Shown: positions 44,894 to 59,485, counted from the first letter of the stretch. The stretch: 64,000 nt of DNA from Rhabdophis nuchalis (GCA_039707465.1 CM077645.1:59583850-59647849), one strand, 5' to 3'. Notes: a model not told the origin generated them from the sequence alone. A program made the numbers and translations.

Positions 44894-46199
44894 CCTATGA
44901 TACATATCCATTTTTAAAAATTTTATTTTGAAACTGTTTACTTCAGGATTGAACGACATGAATTAAAACTCCAGAATATTTTTGGGATTTGTCTCATTGC
45001 CATATATGTAGTTCCTTTTGAAAATACTTATTTCTTTAGCTCAGTAGTCAGCATTGCTATGCCCATAACACAGGTCTGTTCTTATACACATCTTCAGCCC
45101 TCAGGTGACCCAACTTGCCCTTTTTATAAGTAAAAGAAAATCCTTGCAATGGATTTGTTTCAAAGTGCAACTATGATTTCTAGTCATAGTTGCACTTTGC
45201 CATCGTAAGATGACATAGCCATCTTATGTTTGCGCAGTGCGTTTAGAGTGGAACTCGCCAAAGCTTTAGAAGCACCAAGGAAAAAACTGGAGGCAGGGTG
45301 TAGTTTGGGAAAAGATTGCAGTGAACTAAGGAAATCTAGGTAGGAGAAGAAGAGTAATATTTCGCACAGGTAGAATATTTGGTTGAGAAATAAAGAAACC
45401 ATTCTTAAAAACCATAACATATTCTTATTGTATCAGCCAACTGTATGTGAGATAAGTTGCAAATCTTGAGATTGCTTGAGTAGTTTTGCTGCTGCGTTTG
45501 GGAAAATAAATTTCATACTACGTAGCTAATTGTACTATCTAACATATTTGATAACAGAAAGCATAGTTTTTCTCTTCTATGTATAGATTGGAGAATAGTT
45601 TAAAATGAAAAATCCTGACAATAGGTTACAATAAAAACGATGGCTTCTTTTAAGAAAAAAATGGAGAAAATTTCCCTTTTTTAAGATCTAATGTTTTCCG
45701 TATTTGTGTATGAAATTTTCTGTTTCGTTGCAACAGCAAAAATGAAGAGTGAGATAGAAAAATAATAAATGATAGTAACAGACCAAGCGTGAAAAGATAA
45801 GAAAGAAATATGGGTGTGTGTTTGACCAAATTCAAGGCGTTTTTATAACTGGAAATATTGGTTCAGGTTTAATTCAGTTGGTTTTTTATATTGCTAGTGC
45901 AGACACCTTTGCAATAAATTTTTGCCAGATGCATTTCTTCTGAAATTGATTTTTTTAATTATAAAACTCCTATGTTCTATTATTTAATTTTATCATGCCT
46001 ATGTCTAGACATTTTCAAAGGATTCTGTACTTGCATAATTTCTCAGTTCAAAAGTTAAAGTTTTAGAGCAAAACAATCTAATTTTATATACCTGAATGGT
46101 TAAATTAAGGTTAGCTTGTAGAAAGGACAACAAAAGTTGACATGCTAATTAGCCTATATATTTCCCAAACGATTTTTTCCCCCAATATGCCAAGAGAAA

Positions 46200-48075
46200 T
46201 TATTTCAGTTGAGATTCATGGGTTCCAATGTTGCTGGCTCCTGAGCTTTTTATCACCCGGGCGTGACAGCATAATAAAGTGTTACTGGGCCTTGATAGAG
46301 GTGGCTTGCTCCCAGTTTGGACTGGTTTGGCCAAAAAGGTAGTGGTAATTGGATGTGGGTCGCCGAACCTGTAGTGACAGCTGGCTGGCCATGCTCCCAA
46401 ACTGGCCCACTCCAACCTTTGCCCTACCTTGCCTTTGCTACGTGCATCCACAGAACTGCCTATTCCTGCCTATACAGAAGTAGCCATTTGTGCTAGCCTA
46501 GATACCCCTCCCTACTGGCCAGCATCTCCTGAAGCCACTGGCGTTGCAGCCCTCCTCCTCTTGGAGCTCCAAGCAGGGGGTGGGGCAGTGGGGGTAAGCT
46601 CTCAGCACTTTTTCCACTGGAGGAAAAATACTGAGGGGGATCCTCGCTCACCCTTTGCCTGGTCAGCTGGCTGGAAAAGTAGGAGCCAAGCAAGCAAGTG
46701 GAATTGGCCTCCAACATTCCATCTGGCATGGGTGGCAGTGGCAAGTGGTAAGAGAAGTGAGCCCAGAGCCGGCATCCCTGCCTCTTCCCCCAAGAGATGG
46801 CCTGGGGGGTGGCCAGTCTCCCCCACCACTGCACTCTTCCCTTGTCATCCACAGGGACCCTCTGCTGGTGGCACACTTCCCATTTCACCCCCCACATGCC
46901 CCCTCCCCACCGGCTGCAACCTGGGTCCCGCCTCGTCAGCTGGGCAGGTGGCCAGGAAAGTGGCAGGCAAGAGGGTGAGACTAGCCTAGCCTCCAATGGT
47001 CCATCTGGCATGAGCAGCGGTAGTGAGCGATAAGGGAGGCATCCCTGCCTCTTCCTTCTGAGAGCCAGCTTGGGGGACAGCCAGACTTCTCCGGGGCTGC
47101 ACCCTTTTCTAGCCATCCGTGTGGAGCATCTGCTGGTGGGACACCTCCATCCAGCTGCAACCCCACCTTATCAGCTAGGTGGCCGACTGGGAAAGCGATG
47201 GGTGAGTGGCCGGGACTGGCCGGCATGGCCAGCAGTGGGGAGTGATAAGGGAAGCGGTTCTTGGGAGAGACCTTTGTTCCCCCTCCAAAGAGCCTGTGCA
47301 GGAAAAGAGGAGGCAGGCTGATTTGAATGCAGGTGGGCAGTTTGTGGCTGGTGCCTCCTTTGCTCGGTGAGACGCTTCCCTTTGCCCTTGGTGGGAGCTG
47401 CTTTATTGTGCACCTCCTTCCTCCCTCAGCTGCTATTGCCGGGGTGCCACCAGGGCAAGTGAGGGAAGGAGAGGGGCCTGAGAAAGGAGGCGCATGATAG
47501 CACAGGGCAAAGGTGCTCCCCATCGCCCTTAGTGATGGGGGCTATTTTATCGCACACCTCTTCCTCATTCAGCTGCTATTGCTGGGGTGCCGCCAGGGCA
47601 GCGAGAGAGGGAGAGGGGCTGGAGAAAGGAAGGAGGTGCGCGATAGCACAGGGCAAAAGCACTCCCCTTTGCCCTTGGTGGCTGGGGCTGCTTTATTGCG
47701 CACCTCCTTTCTTTCTCCGGCCCCTCTCTTTCCCTCGACAGCAGATGTGCAAGGGAAGGAGATGCATAATAAAGCAGCCCCCGCTGCCAAGGGCAAAGGG
47801 GAGTGCCCCAATGAGTGAAGAACACTGGCCACAAACTGCTCACCTACGTTCAAACCAGTCTGTCTCCTCTCCCCACACGGGCTCTCTGGAGGGGGTGAAG
47901 GTCTCTCCCAACCCTGGCTTCTTTCCTTCCCTACTGTGGCGCCAGTCCAATAGGGGGAGGGCATGGACCATTAGATGATAGTGGAAAAAGCGAGGCTTCT
48001 TTGCCAGCCTCCTAGTTGGCAAAAATCAGTCACATGCTCCCCACCGAACCGGAAGTAAAATATTTTGAAACCCAC
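46200..48075. repeat. GC-rich composite repeat, possibly a large nonautonomous DNA transposon
   Basis: A ~1.9-kb block much richer in G and C than the intron. Between 47,340 and 47,810 a ~140-150-bp unit recurs at least three times, partly inverted, marked by gctgctttattgcgcacctcc and cagctgctattgc then ggggtgcc. The right end, accgaaccggaagtaaaat then attttgaaacccac, resembles the terminus of a reptile hAT-type element, but no matching left terminus was found. Overlapping open frames occur on both strands in several phases without a recognisable domain. Confidence 0.5.
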
Positions 48076-49167
48076 ACTTGGGCCTTAATCTTTACTACCA
48101 GGAAAAGCAAATTAATATAATATCTGATGTTAAAACCTTGGGACTGTAAAATTATTTCTGCTAATTCTAATCCTAATGTATTATGGAAAAATAGTTTCTG
48201 GTTTTTCCAGTCTTTGTTGTGAAACTAATACACTTGGCTTAATTTCATGTTTTTCTGTCTACTTCAAGTTTGTGTTCACTTCTTTTGCTTCTGAACAGCC
48301 TGTATTTTCTCTATATGATTTAGTACAGGCTTTATCATGAGAAACATTAAAATGTCAATCTGGTTAAAAAATTTAAAATTAAGATAAACAGACCAAATTA
48401 ACAGACAAACCAAGACTATTGGCTATTTTACATATTGTTTATGAAGTTTTGAATTATTTTCCATCAAATAAAATGCTGCAGGAAGAAATTCTGTCTGAGA
48501 AGTGGGTTTGTGTGGGGTGAATGTAAGAAAATGGGCACCAGGAAAAAAAGAGGAAGAGGAAGTAAATCGAAAATAAGAGCTAGTGAAATGGAGAAGATTT
48601 CAGGTTCCAGAGTTCACTTTCTATTTCCTTTCAATCTCAGCCTTTATTCAACTTCGATTCCTGGATGGATCACTCATTAGACTTATCTTTCAGTTTGGAT
48701 CAGATTGTGCATGATCTGAAAATGAAAAACAATATAATTAGTCCCTTGCCATAGATGTCAGATTGCACATTTTTTTCATTCCTTACTCAGCTTATCCTGG
48801 GTATCTGATGGATTCCAGCTAATTGGTAGATTGTTCTGTTAGGTACAATTCTTACTGGTTTTCTGCAGAACAGTTTTAAAAAGGCTAAATTATCAGGTAT
48901 TGCCAAGTGATTATTAGTTTTTGTGTTTGATAGCTGACACAGGATTTCTGTCTGTTTATTTTATTGATGCTTGGAATAGCTGAATATAAATTGGTGTGTA
49001 TAATTTCTAATTCTATAACTGTTTGTAATCTTGGTTGGATATCTTTTTTGGGATCTGAATTCTTCAAAGCATTCCTTCAGAAGAAAAGAACACTGCAAGA
49101 TGCTTCTTTTTCCACTACTATTGTCTTAGTTATTCTTTTTCAAATCTTAAATGATAAAAAAATACAT

Positions 49168-50033
49168 ACCGTTTTTTTCAGAATATAAGATGCATCTTTT
49201 TTCCTCTAAAAAGAGGCTGAGAACCTGGGTGCGTCTTATACATCAAATAAAGCATTTTTTGCCTCCTAGAACCCCACCCTCATTACCAAACTGGCTGTGC
49301 CTAGCCTTATGGAGGCTTCCAGAGAGCTCCTGGGGCTGGGGTGGGCAGAAATGATCCTAAAACGGGCCGTTTTGCCCCCCCCCCCAGCCTCCAGCAGCAC
49401 TCTATAAGCTTCCATAGGGCTATGCATGCAATTTATTTGACACAAAAATGGCCTGTTTTTGCTATAAATTGGCTGTTTTTTTGCTCATTTTTGATTCCCC
49501 TGGAGCACTCTGCAAGCCCCCCAAGTCTATTCATGCTTTTTATTTGAAAAAAACCAGCCCTGTTTTTGCGGAGAAACGGGCCATTTTGAGGAGGTTTCCA
49601 GAATGCAAAAACTCTTCCCCCCCCCCTTTTTTGGAAGGCTCTTTAACTGTTTCTGTGCCAGCAGAAACAAAGTCTTAAGGTTTGTCAGCGATTTCCTTCT
49701 CCAGGACATGGATAAATACACATCAACCTACCTACCTACTCTCTATCTCTACCTACCTACTGTATTTCTCTCTCTCTATCCTTCTACATACCTACACACA
49801 CACACTCTCTCTTTCCCTACCTACCTACTGTATTTCTCTCTATTTCTCTCTCTATCCCTTTACCTACCTACCTACCTACCTACCTACCTACCTACCTACC
49901 TACCTACCTACCTACCTACTGTATTTCTCTTTATTTTTCTCCCTCTCTATCCTTCTATCTATCTACCTACTTTTTTTTGTAATTTGCCTCTTTATTTATA
50001 TTCTGGTGCGTCTTATACTCTGAAAAATACGGT
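49168..50033. mobile_element. MITE with accgtatttttc termini, copy C, with internal CTAC microsatellite
   Basis: Near-perfect inverted ends (accgtttttttcagaatata and tcttatactctgaaaaatac then ggt). It contains ~250 bp of CTAC/CTCT repeat (49,725-49,975) and the same flanking segment as copy B in reverse (ccttaagactttg in inverse). Copies B and C are in opposite orientation. Confidence 0.8.
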
Positions 50034-50691
50034 AATAAAAATACAATACTAATACTTAACATAAAATAAGGCAGGTTTTTTGGGGGGGGGTTTTATTAAG
50101 CCATTAATATGAATTACTTTTAATTTTAAAAATTATACATTGAAAAGTGGAATGTAAGTTGAAATATGGCAGCATTTCTCTAACCTAATATTTCCCTTTA
50201 CTATAAATAATTCTATAGGAATGTTAATTTTATTTATTTGTATGCAACTTCATTATTACAACAATTTATGAAACTATGGAGATATATTTTGGAATGTCAG
50301 GACACAATAACATGTCTTTTCCTACAAAAGTTCTCTGTAGTACAGAGTTTTAAAACTCATTTGAAGTGTTTGGGTTTGAACAACAACCTCTGCTGCATTG
50401 GATTTTTTAAAATCTAGTAATTTCTAATTATTTTATTTATTTAATTCTAATAAAAATGAGTAAGCAAAACATACAATGGAATGGAATGTGAAAAGTAAAC
50501 AATAATATTCAGCAATATTAAGAAGTTGTATTACTTGATGTTTGTCTTTATATTATTTGTGTTTTCTTAATCTTAGCCATAATCCTTTATGATCTATCAG
50601 ATGAAATGACAATATTAAACACATAAGTTTATTTATTTACGTAATGAAAAAGCTTTTATCCCATTTTACTACAAAATGTCAAACAATGTGA

Positions 50692-50850
<159 letters not shown>

Positions 50851-51444
50851 TAAAAAATATCAGTAATTCATTTATTAGGTTTATATTCTGCCTTTATTTT
50901 TACAACTCAAAGCATACTTCTCCCTTTTCCTATTTCCCAACAACAACTCTAAGTTGGGTTAGGCGAAGAAAGCAACTAAAAACTACACAATGGATTTCCA
51001 TGCCTTGAGATAGACTAGAACCATTGCCTGGTTTCTAAATCAATATCTTAACTACATCAAACTGGCTCTTTTCTAGGTTTAAAATTTATATAAACAAACT
51101 AACAATTCATATATGCCTATAATTATGTAAATGAGCAGTTTGATCATAAGTGTTCTGTTGAACATTTGCAATAAGTTCATTTAAAATTTGGTTATTATTG
51201 TAGACGTGCATGGGTTTGCATTGTAAGATCCATTTAAAATATTGCAGTTTTCATATATGAAAAAGGAGTTAATGTAGGAAAATCTATAAATTATATAGTA
51301 AGACATAATGATTGCAAAATAGGATTGGAAAGTACTATCAACTTCAATTTCTGGATATTTTTTCTCTGTACCTAAAATACTTTCGTTTATTTTCACATGA
51401 GGCTGATGGAGTATTTTTGTTTGTTTTGAGGAAACAATAATGTT

Positions 51445-51510
51445 ATTATTATTATTATTTATTTATTGAATTTATACCCCGCCCTTCTCCAAACGGACCC
51501 AGGGTTGCAC
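51445..51510 (-). repeat. Short 3'-end scrap of an L2-like LINE
   Basis: An ATT/ATTT repeat followed by gaatttataccccgccctt and ctccaaacggacccaggg, as at the 3' ends of the other L2-like copies. The body is absent. Confidence 0.65.
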
Positions 51511-52551
51511 ATTTATATAAAATATTGCCACATAGATTCATTTCTTGCCAATGGTGAGGAATGGAGAATTTATATCTCAGTATTTTCAAACTGGTGGATA
51601 CAAAACAATTCATTTTTATTTGGTTTGAAGTTTGGCCTGGACATAGATGTTTTTAGCGGCTATGTATACAAATTGTGATCTCAGAAGCCATGCAGGGTTA
51701 GTTTTAGTATTCAAAGAAGGTTCCTGGGAATTAGGGCTTTTGGCTGAAGTAAGACCTGGAAAAACATGCCCAAAAGTGATTGAAAGCAAAACTGTTGCCT
51801 TATATGTCAAGAAAACATGTAGTTCAGTCACAAGGAGTTGAGCCTGATTCCAAATTATACTTACCTTGAATCTTTAAGTTAAAAAAAAGCATGGAAAAAG
51901 AGCTCTTTATTTCAGAACAAATCCAGGCCAAATAGGAAGGGGGTACCTTTTAAACCACTTGAGCAAAATGTTGCTTTGGCCTCATTGTTATTTTAGTACC
52001 TAGTCTCTTTCTGGATTACTAATGCTACCCTAGGTAGCTACATACAATTTTTAATTTGGTATGAGCAATTCCTTGTCCTCAGTAGTAGCTTAGCTTGTTT
52101 GTTATGGCTATCCTGTCAATATCAGGATTTTCTGGTTTCTCTCCCCTCCCCACTGAATCCTAAAACAATTCAGAGGATAATAGATAGGCCACAGGTATTT
52201 TCCCTTTAAATAATACTTTGCCTGAGTATTCCTAGAAAATAACTACCAGATACTAATGGACATATCCCTCAGCCTGAGAAAGATATGAAAAAATATTTTT
52301 AGAAATATGCTGAGATTTCGAAACCAGTTGACAAGGATTTATATTTCTTTTTCAGCAGCAAACATTTATAGTCATAATAAGAATGCTTCAGGCTCTGATT
52401 CTCAAAGTATCCATAATACGAGAAACAAGACCAGACTCGACAGATTGTTGCTGAGTCTGTAAAAGTAGAAGTGGCTGGTTTTTGTGTTTGAAGTGCTATT
52501 TAATGTGAAAAATTGTTATGATTGTATATAAAGATAAATAAGCAACACGTA

Positions 52552-52939
52552 CAGGTAGTTCTTGACTTAACAACAGTTCATTTAGTGACTTTTCAAAGTT
52601 ATTACAGCACTGACCAAAGTGACTTACGACCATTTTTCACACTTACAACCTTTGTAGGATCTCCATGATTATGTGATCAAAATTTAGGTGCTTTGCAACT
52701 GGTTCATACTTATGCAGTGTTCCAAGGTCATGTCATCATCTCTTGCGACCTTCTGATAAGCAAAGTCAATGGGGAAGCCAGGTCCACTTAAGAACCAGGT
52801 TATTAACTTAATAACTACACTGATTCACCTCACTAACTGTGGCAAGAAAGGTTGTAAAATGGGGTAAAACTCACATAACAAATGTCTCACTTAACAACCA
52901 AAATGGGCTCAATTGTGGCTGTAAGTTGAGGACTACCTG
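52552..52939. mobile_element. Complete Tc1/mariner-like MITE (388 bp)
   Basis: The ends caggtagttcttgacttaa and gttgaggactacctg are inverted repeats flanked by TA at 52,550-52,551 and 52,940-52,941. It is the reference copy for the related fragments at 1,149, 28,040 and 31,055. It contains no coding sequence. Confidence 0.85.
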
Positions 52940-53678
52940 TATTTTAACGAAATAAGCCATTTCGCAGACTTAGTGAAGTTATCACAGATAATATGTAGTA
53001 AACATAAGGCATTGAGAAGTAAGTAGCATGAAAAGTCATTTAGGCACCCTCCCTTTTTTCAATATAGAAGGATTGTTTTATTGGTTAGAATTGCTAAATT
53101 CAGATATACCCAGTTAGGATTTGGGTATATAACCTACGGTGATATTACTCACTTTTTACAGTATTATTTCTCTGATGTTTTGTTTTGCTTGTTTTGTTCT
53201 AGATACTTACCTGTTTTATATACTTTATCATATTTATTTCCCACTTTCATTCTGAACAAGAATCAATTTATTTTTGTATTTATAATGAATATATAGATCC
53301 GGTATTCATTCCCATGATACAGTTAATATGGTAATAGTAATACAATTACTTGATATTTTAGGTAAATGATTTTGAAATTGTATTATTACTTGTATTTTTA
53401 AACATGCCTCTTTTCTTTGAGGTAAAAACCTCTCCTTGGTGATGGCTTCTTTGTATTATGTTAATACAAAGATTAGTTTTCATGAGCAGAAAAGCATATG
53501 CTTCAAGGAAAGTGAGATGTCCAACTCAAAGAGTGATTTTACTTATGTATTGGTTTTTTAAAAAAAAACAGCCTAAAAACTGATGCTTTCTGATTGGTTT
53601 ACAATAAAACACACTAAAAATGCATGTGAATCTGAATGAAATCATAAAAATAAAATAAGATAGAAACACAAAAAGCAT

Positions 53679-54162
53679 GCCATATTTTTCAGAGTATAAG
53701 ATGCACTGGAGTATAAGAAGCACCAAGATTTTGAAGAGGCAAATTAAAAAAAAAATTTTTTTTTAACACTCTGCAGACCTCCCAAAAATGGCCCGTTTTT
53801 TGCAAAAATGCCCCCTAAATAGTGTTTAGGAGGCTTGTAGAGTACTCCTGGGGCGGGCGGGGGAAAGGCAAAAACAGCTCGCTTTTTGTCAAAAAAAGGG
53901 CACACATACCCTTTAGGAGGCTTATAGAGTGCTTCTGGGGGCTGACGGGGCAAGAAATGGCTCGTTTTTCACTCATTTTTGCCCTCCCCATCCCTCAGGA
54001 GCACTCTGGAAGCCTCCTAAAGGCTATGCACGGCCATTTTTGCAAAGGGGGTAGTGGGGTTTTGGGAAGCCAAAAATGCTGTATTCTGTGTATGGGATGC
54101 ACCCAGATTTTCAACCTCTTTTTTTAGGGAAAAGGTGCATCTTTTCCTCCGAAAAATATGGT
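53679..54162. mobile_element. MITE with accgtatttttc termini, copy D
   Basis: The ends ccatatttttcagagtataa and cttttcctccgaaaaatatg then g are inverted. The interior resembles copy A, with gcttatagagtgcttctggg-like phrases on both strands. It lacks the microsatellite seen in copies B and C. Confidence 0.75.
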
Positions 54163-56850
54163 AATGAGAAGGTTCCTTGGACATATCTCCTGAAGAATGG
54201 GGCCCTCACAGAATGACTGTCCATTGGTTTATTTTGAACAAGAATATACTACATGGAGTAGATGATCTTGAAAGATGCCCAAGAACTAAAAATGAGTTGC
54301 TCTCATTTTTCACCATTTATATACAACTTTCAAATATGTACTTTCAACTATACTATATTTTTCTTTCAAAAAAAATTCTTTCTCACATTCATACATTTGT
54401 CACAAATAGCAATGACTACAAAAATCTGATCTGTGTATTCCCTCCATAGAATAAGGCTTCAATGAATTTTCCAAATTGTTGCTTGTTGTTAGGTCTCAGA
54501 TTTTTAGTGAGAATTCTACAAAATATCTTCCTTAGCACATACAAGACTAATTCGTTTGTAAGTTTTCTGTTCTGTTATTATCTTTTTCTTTGTATAACAG
54601 AACACTAACTATATTCTTCCCATTCTGGGCATAGGAGAAGGCTTTACAATTATGTTAGACAAGCATCACAACCACTGTAAACAAACCACATTCATATTTT
54701 AACATTTTGCCAGGTAGCCCATCTATAGCTGCAACTTTAGCATTTTCATGGTTTTAGCAGCATTTCTAACTTTTTTTTGTAAAGGACAGTAACTTTGATT
54801 TTGTTTTATTTTGATTCCACTGTGCAAATCATCCAAAGCAAATCTCTACAATACTCTTTCCAGCATTTCCTCATATTAGTGTAACCCCAAGTCATCTCAT
54901 AATTTTTATTTGTCATTCCATTCATTCTATTGGAGCCTTCTCATTTGGCTGTTTCCTCCATTTCTGAAATTTTTAAAACTCCCATCAAACTTTCTCAGTA
55001 TTGTTGTGCCTTTTAAAATTGTTTCTTGTTCTTTGAATACATACTTTGCACTTATCTTTTTCTCTGTATACATAGCATAGAATATCTTTCATCATGCTTT
55101 TGCAAGTTTTTTTTTTTTTACATGGAGTATTCCTGTGGCTGTTCTTTTTCACTCTTGTTTCTTTCACTTTTCTTTGTCCGAATCTATCCTTCATTCAGAA
55201 ATTAACATCACTCTTGTATTTTCCACTGAATCTTTTAATCAAGAGTGTGTTTATCAGTCCACCAAATCTGAACATTGTTGGTTCCTTTTTAAAAATTATC
55301 ATGCTAAGATATAACTGCATTTCTTTCAATACAGATTAATTCATTCAATCATGCATGCATGAATTCATTCATTTTAGCATTTACTTCTCTTACATTCTAA
55401 ATAGGTTTCCCATAAATATTGATCGTTGTTTCCATCATTATTCAGAGTTAGTGAAATAACTCTGCAAAAGAAGGAAAACCATCTATACTTGCTTTAATTT
55501 TTAATTTTAATTTACTACCCATACTCTGTGAAGCATTCCCTGTTAACAGAAAGGGTAAGATAAATTAGTTCAGGCATAAATAATACAACAAAATGTTGAT
55601 TTAGCAGACTTTCTCATGCACTGGACCAGGTTATGGCATTTGGGTAATTATTTCATTGTGCAAATAATTAAAAGGACACCATTTGAATATTGTATTTAAC
55701 AGATATAAGCTGCAATGATGAACTTTCATATTTAGTGCACATTTATGAACAACAAAGGATTCCTTCCCGTTAGTCTGTTAAAATGAAGTTCGACTGTGTA
55801 CATGTATATGTGTTTAGTTCATTTGTAGTTTAGACTTTTATCTGTGATCTTGATAGACAATCCAGTCATAAATAGTCAAAATTGGCAAGGTCTAATGTGT
55901 TATAAACATCTTTTTGTTAAAATTCTGGGTGTACATTTCCTTTGCTTGTTCTTTCTCCAAACACCCCCCTCCCTTTTTAGGGGGGGAATTTACCAATACG
56001 TATTCTGTTTAATTCTGAAATTATCTCGAAGGACAGATCTATGCTTTAGTGCAGCTTTTATCTGCAAACATATTTTAAAGTTAGAGTTGTGGTATGAGCT
56101 GGCAGGTCTAAGTTTTTTCTCCTAATTTTAGCTGTGCTTCCAGAATTTACCGTTTTTTTAGGTAGTGTGTCTAAATGTACCTTGGCATTAGTACACTTTT
56201 AAAAACCAATTAATACCTTGAGTTTTATTACCTGAGCCACATGAGCAAAAACTAAGTTTTTTGTACATACAATAGTTTACCTTGACAGTGTTTTTCCAGG
56301 AGTCATTATTGTACTAAATAATATCTATACACTAGGAAGCAATTTTCTGTGTATGCAAAAATTTTCAGGAGACAAAGGAAGATCTTTCATTAATTAGCTT
56401 TTGGCATGAAGTTCACTTGCAAGGTTTTTTGTCTCACTGCTTTTGAAAGCGATTAATGTTGCCCCTCCTCTCATAAGGAAATGCTTATCTTGTAATCTAA
56501 AAATGTGTAAATTGCTCTAAAGTATTGTGGTGATGACAGCCAGTAATGATTAAAAAGAAACAAAGCATTTAGATTTATGCCTTTAAAGTATTGCTGGGAA
56601 GACAGAAATGAAAGCAAAGCACAGTGGTGGAGAATTATCTTTACTAATGGAATATTGTTGAAATACTGATGAATTTGTTAGAGTTTATTTATCCTAATGC
56701 TCAAGGTGTTCATATATTTGTGTGAAAAATGTATGCCTTTTACAATAACAGTAATAAAAGAGAAAGAGGGACTTATCCTTTCCCAAGAATAAATACAGCT
56801 AGTAGGAGTTTCTAAACATAAGATTCTTAAACATTTTGTTTTGTTTTCAG

Positions 56851-56981
56851 GAAATCTATCTACTTTGAAAAGCCTTGGTCTGAGATATAACCGTCTCTCA
56901 GCAATACCCAGGACTCTAGCACAGTGCAGTAAACTTGATGAGTTAAATTTGGAAAATAACATGATTTCTACTTTGCCAGAG
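56851..56981 (+). CDS. SHOC2: SHOC2 coding exon 4 (residues ~281-324)
   Basis: 131 nt between gttttcag and gag|gtaag, entering in phase 1 and leaving in phase 0. It encodes a repeat beginning with a Gly completed across the junction, then [19 protein letters not shown] and ending ISTLPE. It matches human SHOC2 with a few substitutions (for example Thr/Ser, Gln/Lys). Confidence 0.96.
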
Positions 56982-59296
56982 GTAAGACACTTGAGAAGTA
57001 GGAGTTCTTGTAATAAAAATAAATTATTCAATTTGGGTAAAGTAAAATAAGAAAAACTTCTTCATCATAAATTTTATAATACTAAATTAAGGTCTTGAGA
57101 CAGAATAAAATAAATACTTGATTATATTCTGGATTAATTATGTTAGTTTAATCTTGAAAAATAAACAGGAGTGTGTGAGAAAGAAAGAAGCTTTTGGTTT
57201 ATTTAACAATGCCAAAAGACATAAAATTATTGAAATCTAAAGATTTATACTGCTTAAGGTTTCTATATTAGGAAGATAGGTAGTTCCTAAATGTGATAAA
57301 TGAAACTAAAACAAATTTACAAAAAATTTCAAATTTAGTAGCCATTATAATCATCTTCATGAGTTGACCTCAACTACATGCAGATTTCTTGACAATGTAC
57401 AAATTGCATTAAAAACATTTAAAAAGGCAATATTAAATGCTTGTTAAAATAAACCAAGATAATCAGCAAATGCTTCCAAATTATAAACCAAGATTTTGGA
57501 ATATTATTATTCCAAATTAGATTTTGGAATACTATTATTACAACTTAGATTTTGGAATACTATTATTACAAATAATACAACTTTATTGTGGAGATTGGAG
57601 AAGTCCCAATCATCATCATCACTTCAAAGCATTTCTCATATTATTTTTTTAAAAAAAATATGTCAATAAAAATAATAATTATATATAAAACAAGAATTCA
57701 CTAGGTTATTCTGCAAATGCATTAGGAGCTCTGTGTTGTTGACCCTAGGTATAATTTTTTGTTTCTTAGTTACAAGAATATGATTCTTTGAGTAGAACTG
57801 GTAATTGTTCAGTTTATGGATGTTCAATTGCACACAATCAGAAAGTACAAACGTGAATTTACTTATTTGCATTCAGTTTCCATAAAAATAATGTGGAGGA
57901 AGGAATCTGTCATGATGATTGTAAAATTACTTACACATCTATATAATGCAAATAAATATGGATTAATATTTCAGTTTAAAGTGATATATAATGTTGATAT
58001 GAATGATTGGAATTGGCATTGAATAAGAAATGATCTAGAAATAAGGCACTGAAATCCATCAAATATCATATAAATTTTTAATACTAAAACTGATTGTGAA
58101 TGAGTAAATATTGCTTGTAGACTTTGCTAATGGGAGAAAGTTGCTTAGTAATTAATCTCTCCTCCCAAGAACATTATGGAAGTTACTTAAGTGTATGTAA
58201 TTAAACATACAAAAGAAACTGACTGGAAATCAGATTGCTTTATAAATGGCCTCCCAGTCTAAAACACCCTTAACAAATAGAATTTTGCATTTTTAAGTGC
58301 TGATCAGTATATAATTTATAACTGTTGCTGAAAAGAGCCACTTATTAGTGAAGTATTGTAATCCATTAAAGCATATCACTTTGGCTGCAGAAGAAAGAAA
58401 ATGCATTTCTAAAGAAAACTGCAGAATTGCAAAACACACTAAGTTTTTAATGATGAAATGACCACCGAGTAAACATGTCTTAAAATATTAGCTGGAAAAT
58501 GCCCAACTCTATTCATAAATTGTTAATATTGGGATTCTTTTAACAATAATACGTTCAACTTTTAATTCTTAAAATATTGCTGCATTTCAAAATGGCATTA
58601 TGATAGCCTTGAGCTAGTTTTGGGAAACATTCAAGATCTCCTGAAAAGTCATCTATGCAAAGTCTTCACTGTAGTTTTGGAATGAACAGCTTGATATCTA
58701 CCCTGCATTTAGAGTGAATAATATTTTCTCCTTAAAAATGAGATAAATAAATGATTAGTGTTTCATATGCTTAATATCTCTGCACCCTTTATAGTTATAC
58801 ATTTTAAAATTCAAGCAAAGATAATCTGTTTTCCTTGGCTAAAAGTTTAAATCTTCCCTAGTAGCCTCAGTTTTCTTAGAACTGGAACAAGAATCCTGTG
58901 ACAATAAGGCAATTAAAAAGAGTGGCATGTTTGTCTGTCACCTCTTCCTTTTTTACATGAGACATTGAAGCTTAATTTTTTTCCCTGGAGAATTACTTAA
59001 TTTTTGTTTCATAAAACTTTACCTGTCTGCAAGGGGGTAAAGTAAACTCTCTCAGAGATTGAGCTGTCTTTTTAAATACTTAACAAATGGTTAACATATG
59101 GTATGGCTTGTCAGAAATGCAAAGATTACAGCTATTAAAAGTATTACCAAAAGCAGAAAGTATCACTCTTAAAGACAATTCTTTTTGAACAGACTATGAT
59201 AGCTAGGCTGCACATAAGAGAAAAATATCTATTCAAATACAAGGAGATTAGAGTACATAAAGTATATAATTTGATTTCTTCACTTTGCTCTCTCAG
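56982..59296 (+). other. SHOC2: SHOC2 intron 4
   Basis: 2.3 kb of AT-rich DNA without a recognised mobile element. A three-copy tandem repeat of ~30 bp lies at 57,489-57,572. Nothing else was seen. Confidence 0.85.
57489..57572 (+). repeat. Three-copy ~30-bp tandem repeat
   Basis: The unit containing agattttggaatactattat appears three times in a row with minor changes. It is noncoding and intronic. Confidence 0.8.
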
Positions 59297-59485
59297 GGTC
59301 TCTTATCCAGTCTTGTGAATCTGACTAGTCTAACTCTGGCAAGGAACTGTTTTCAATCTTACCCTGTGGGTGGCCCTTCACAGTTCTCTACTATCTACGC
59401 TCTCAATATGGAACATAACCGCATCAACAAAATTCCTTTTGGAATTTTTTCTAGAGCAAAAGTATTAAGTAAGCTGAACATGAAG
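59297..59485 (+). CDS. SHOC2: SHOC2 coding exon 5 (residues ~325-387)
   Basis: 189 nt, phase 0 at both ends, between ctctcag and aag|gtgagg. It encodes [19 protein letters not shown], the conserved [20 protein letters not shown] segment (here in two halves) and [16 protein letters not shown], all close to human SHOC2. The first residue is Gly where human has Ser, from the acceptor-side codon ggt. Confidence 0.96.

Noticed and set aside
46429..47978. Many overlapping ORFs up to 207 codons on both strands
   Set aside because: Composition effect of the GC-rich repetitive block; no domain and no consistent frame.
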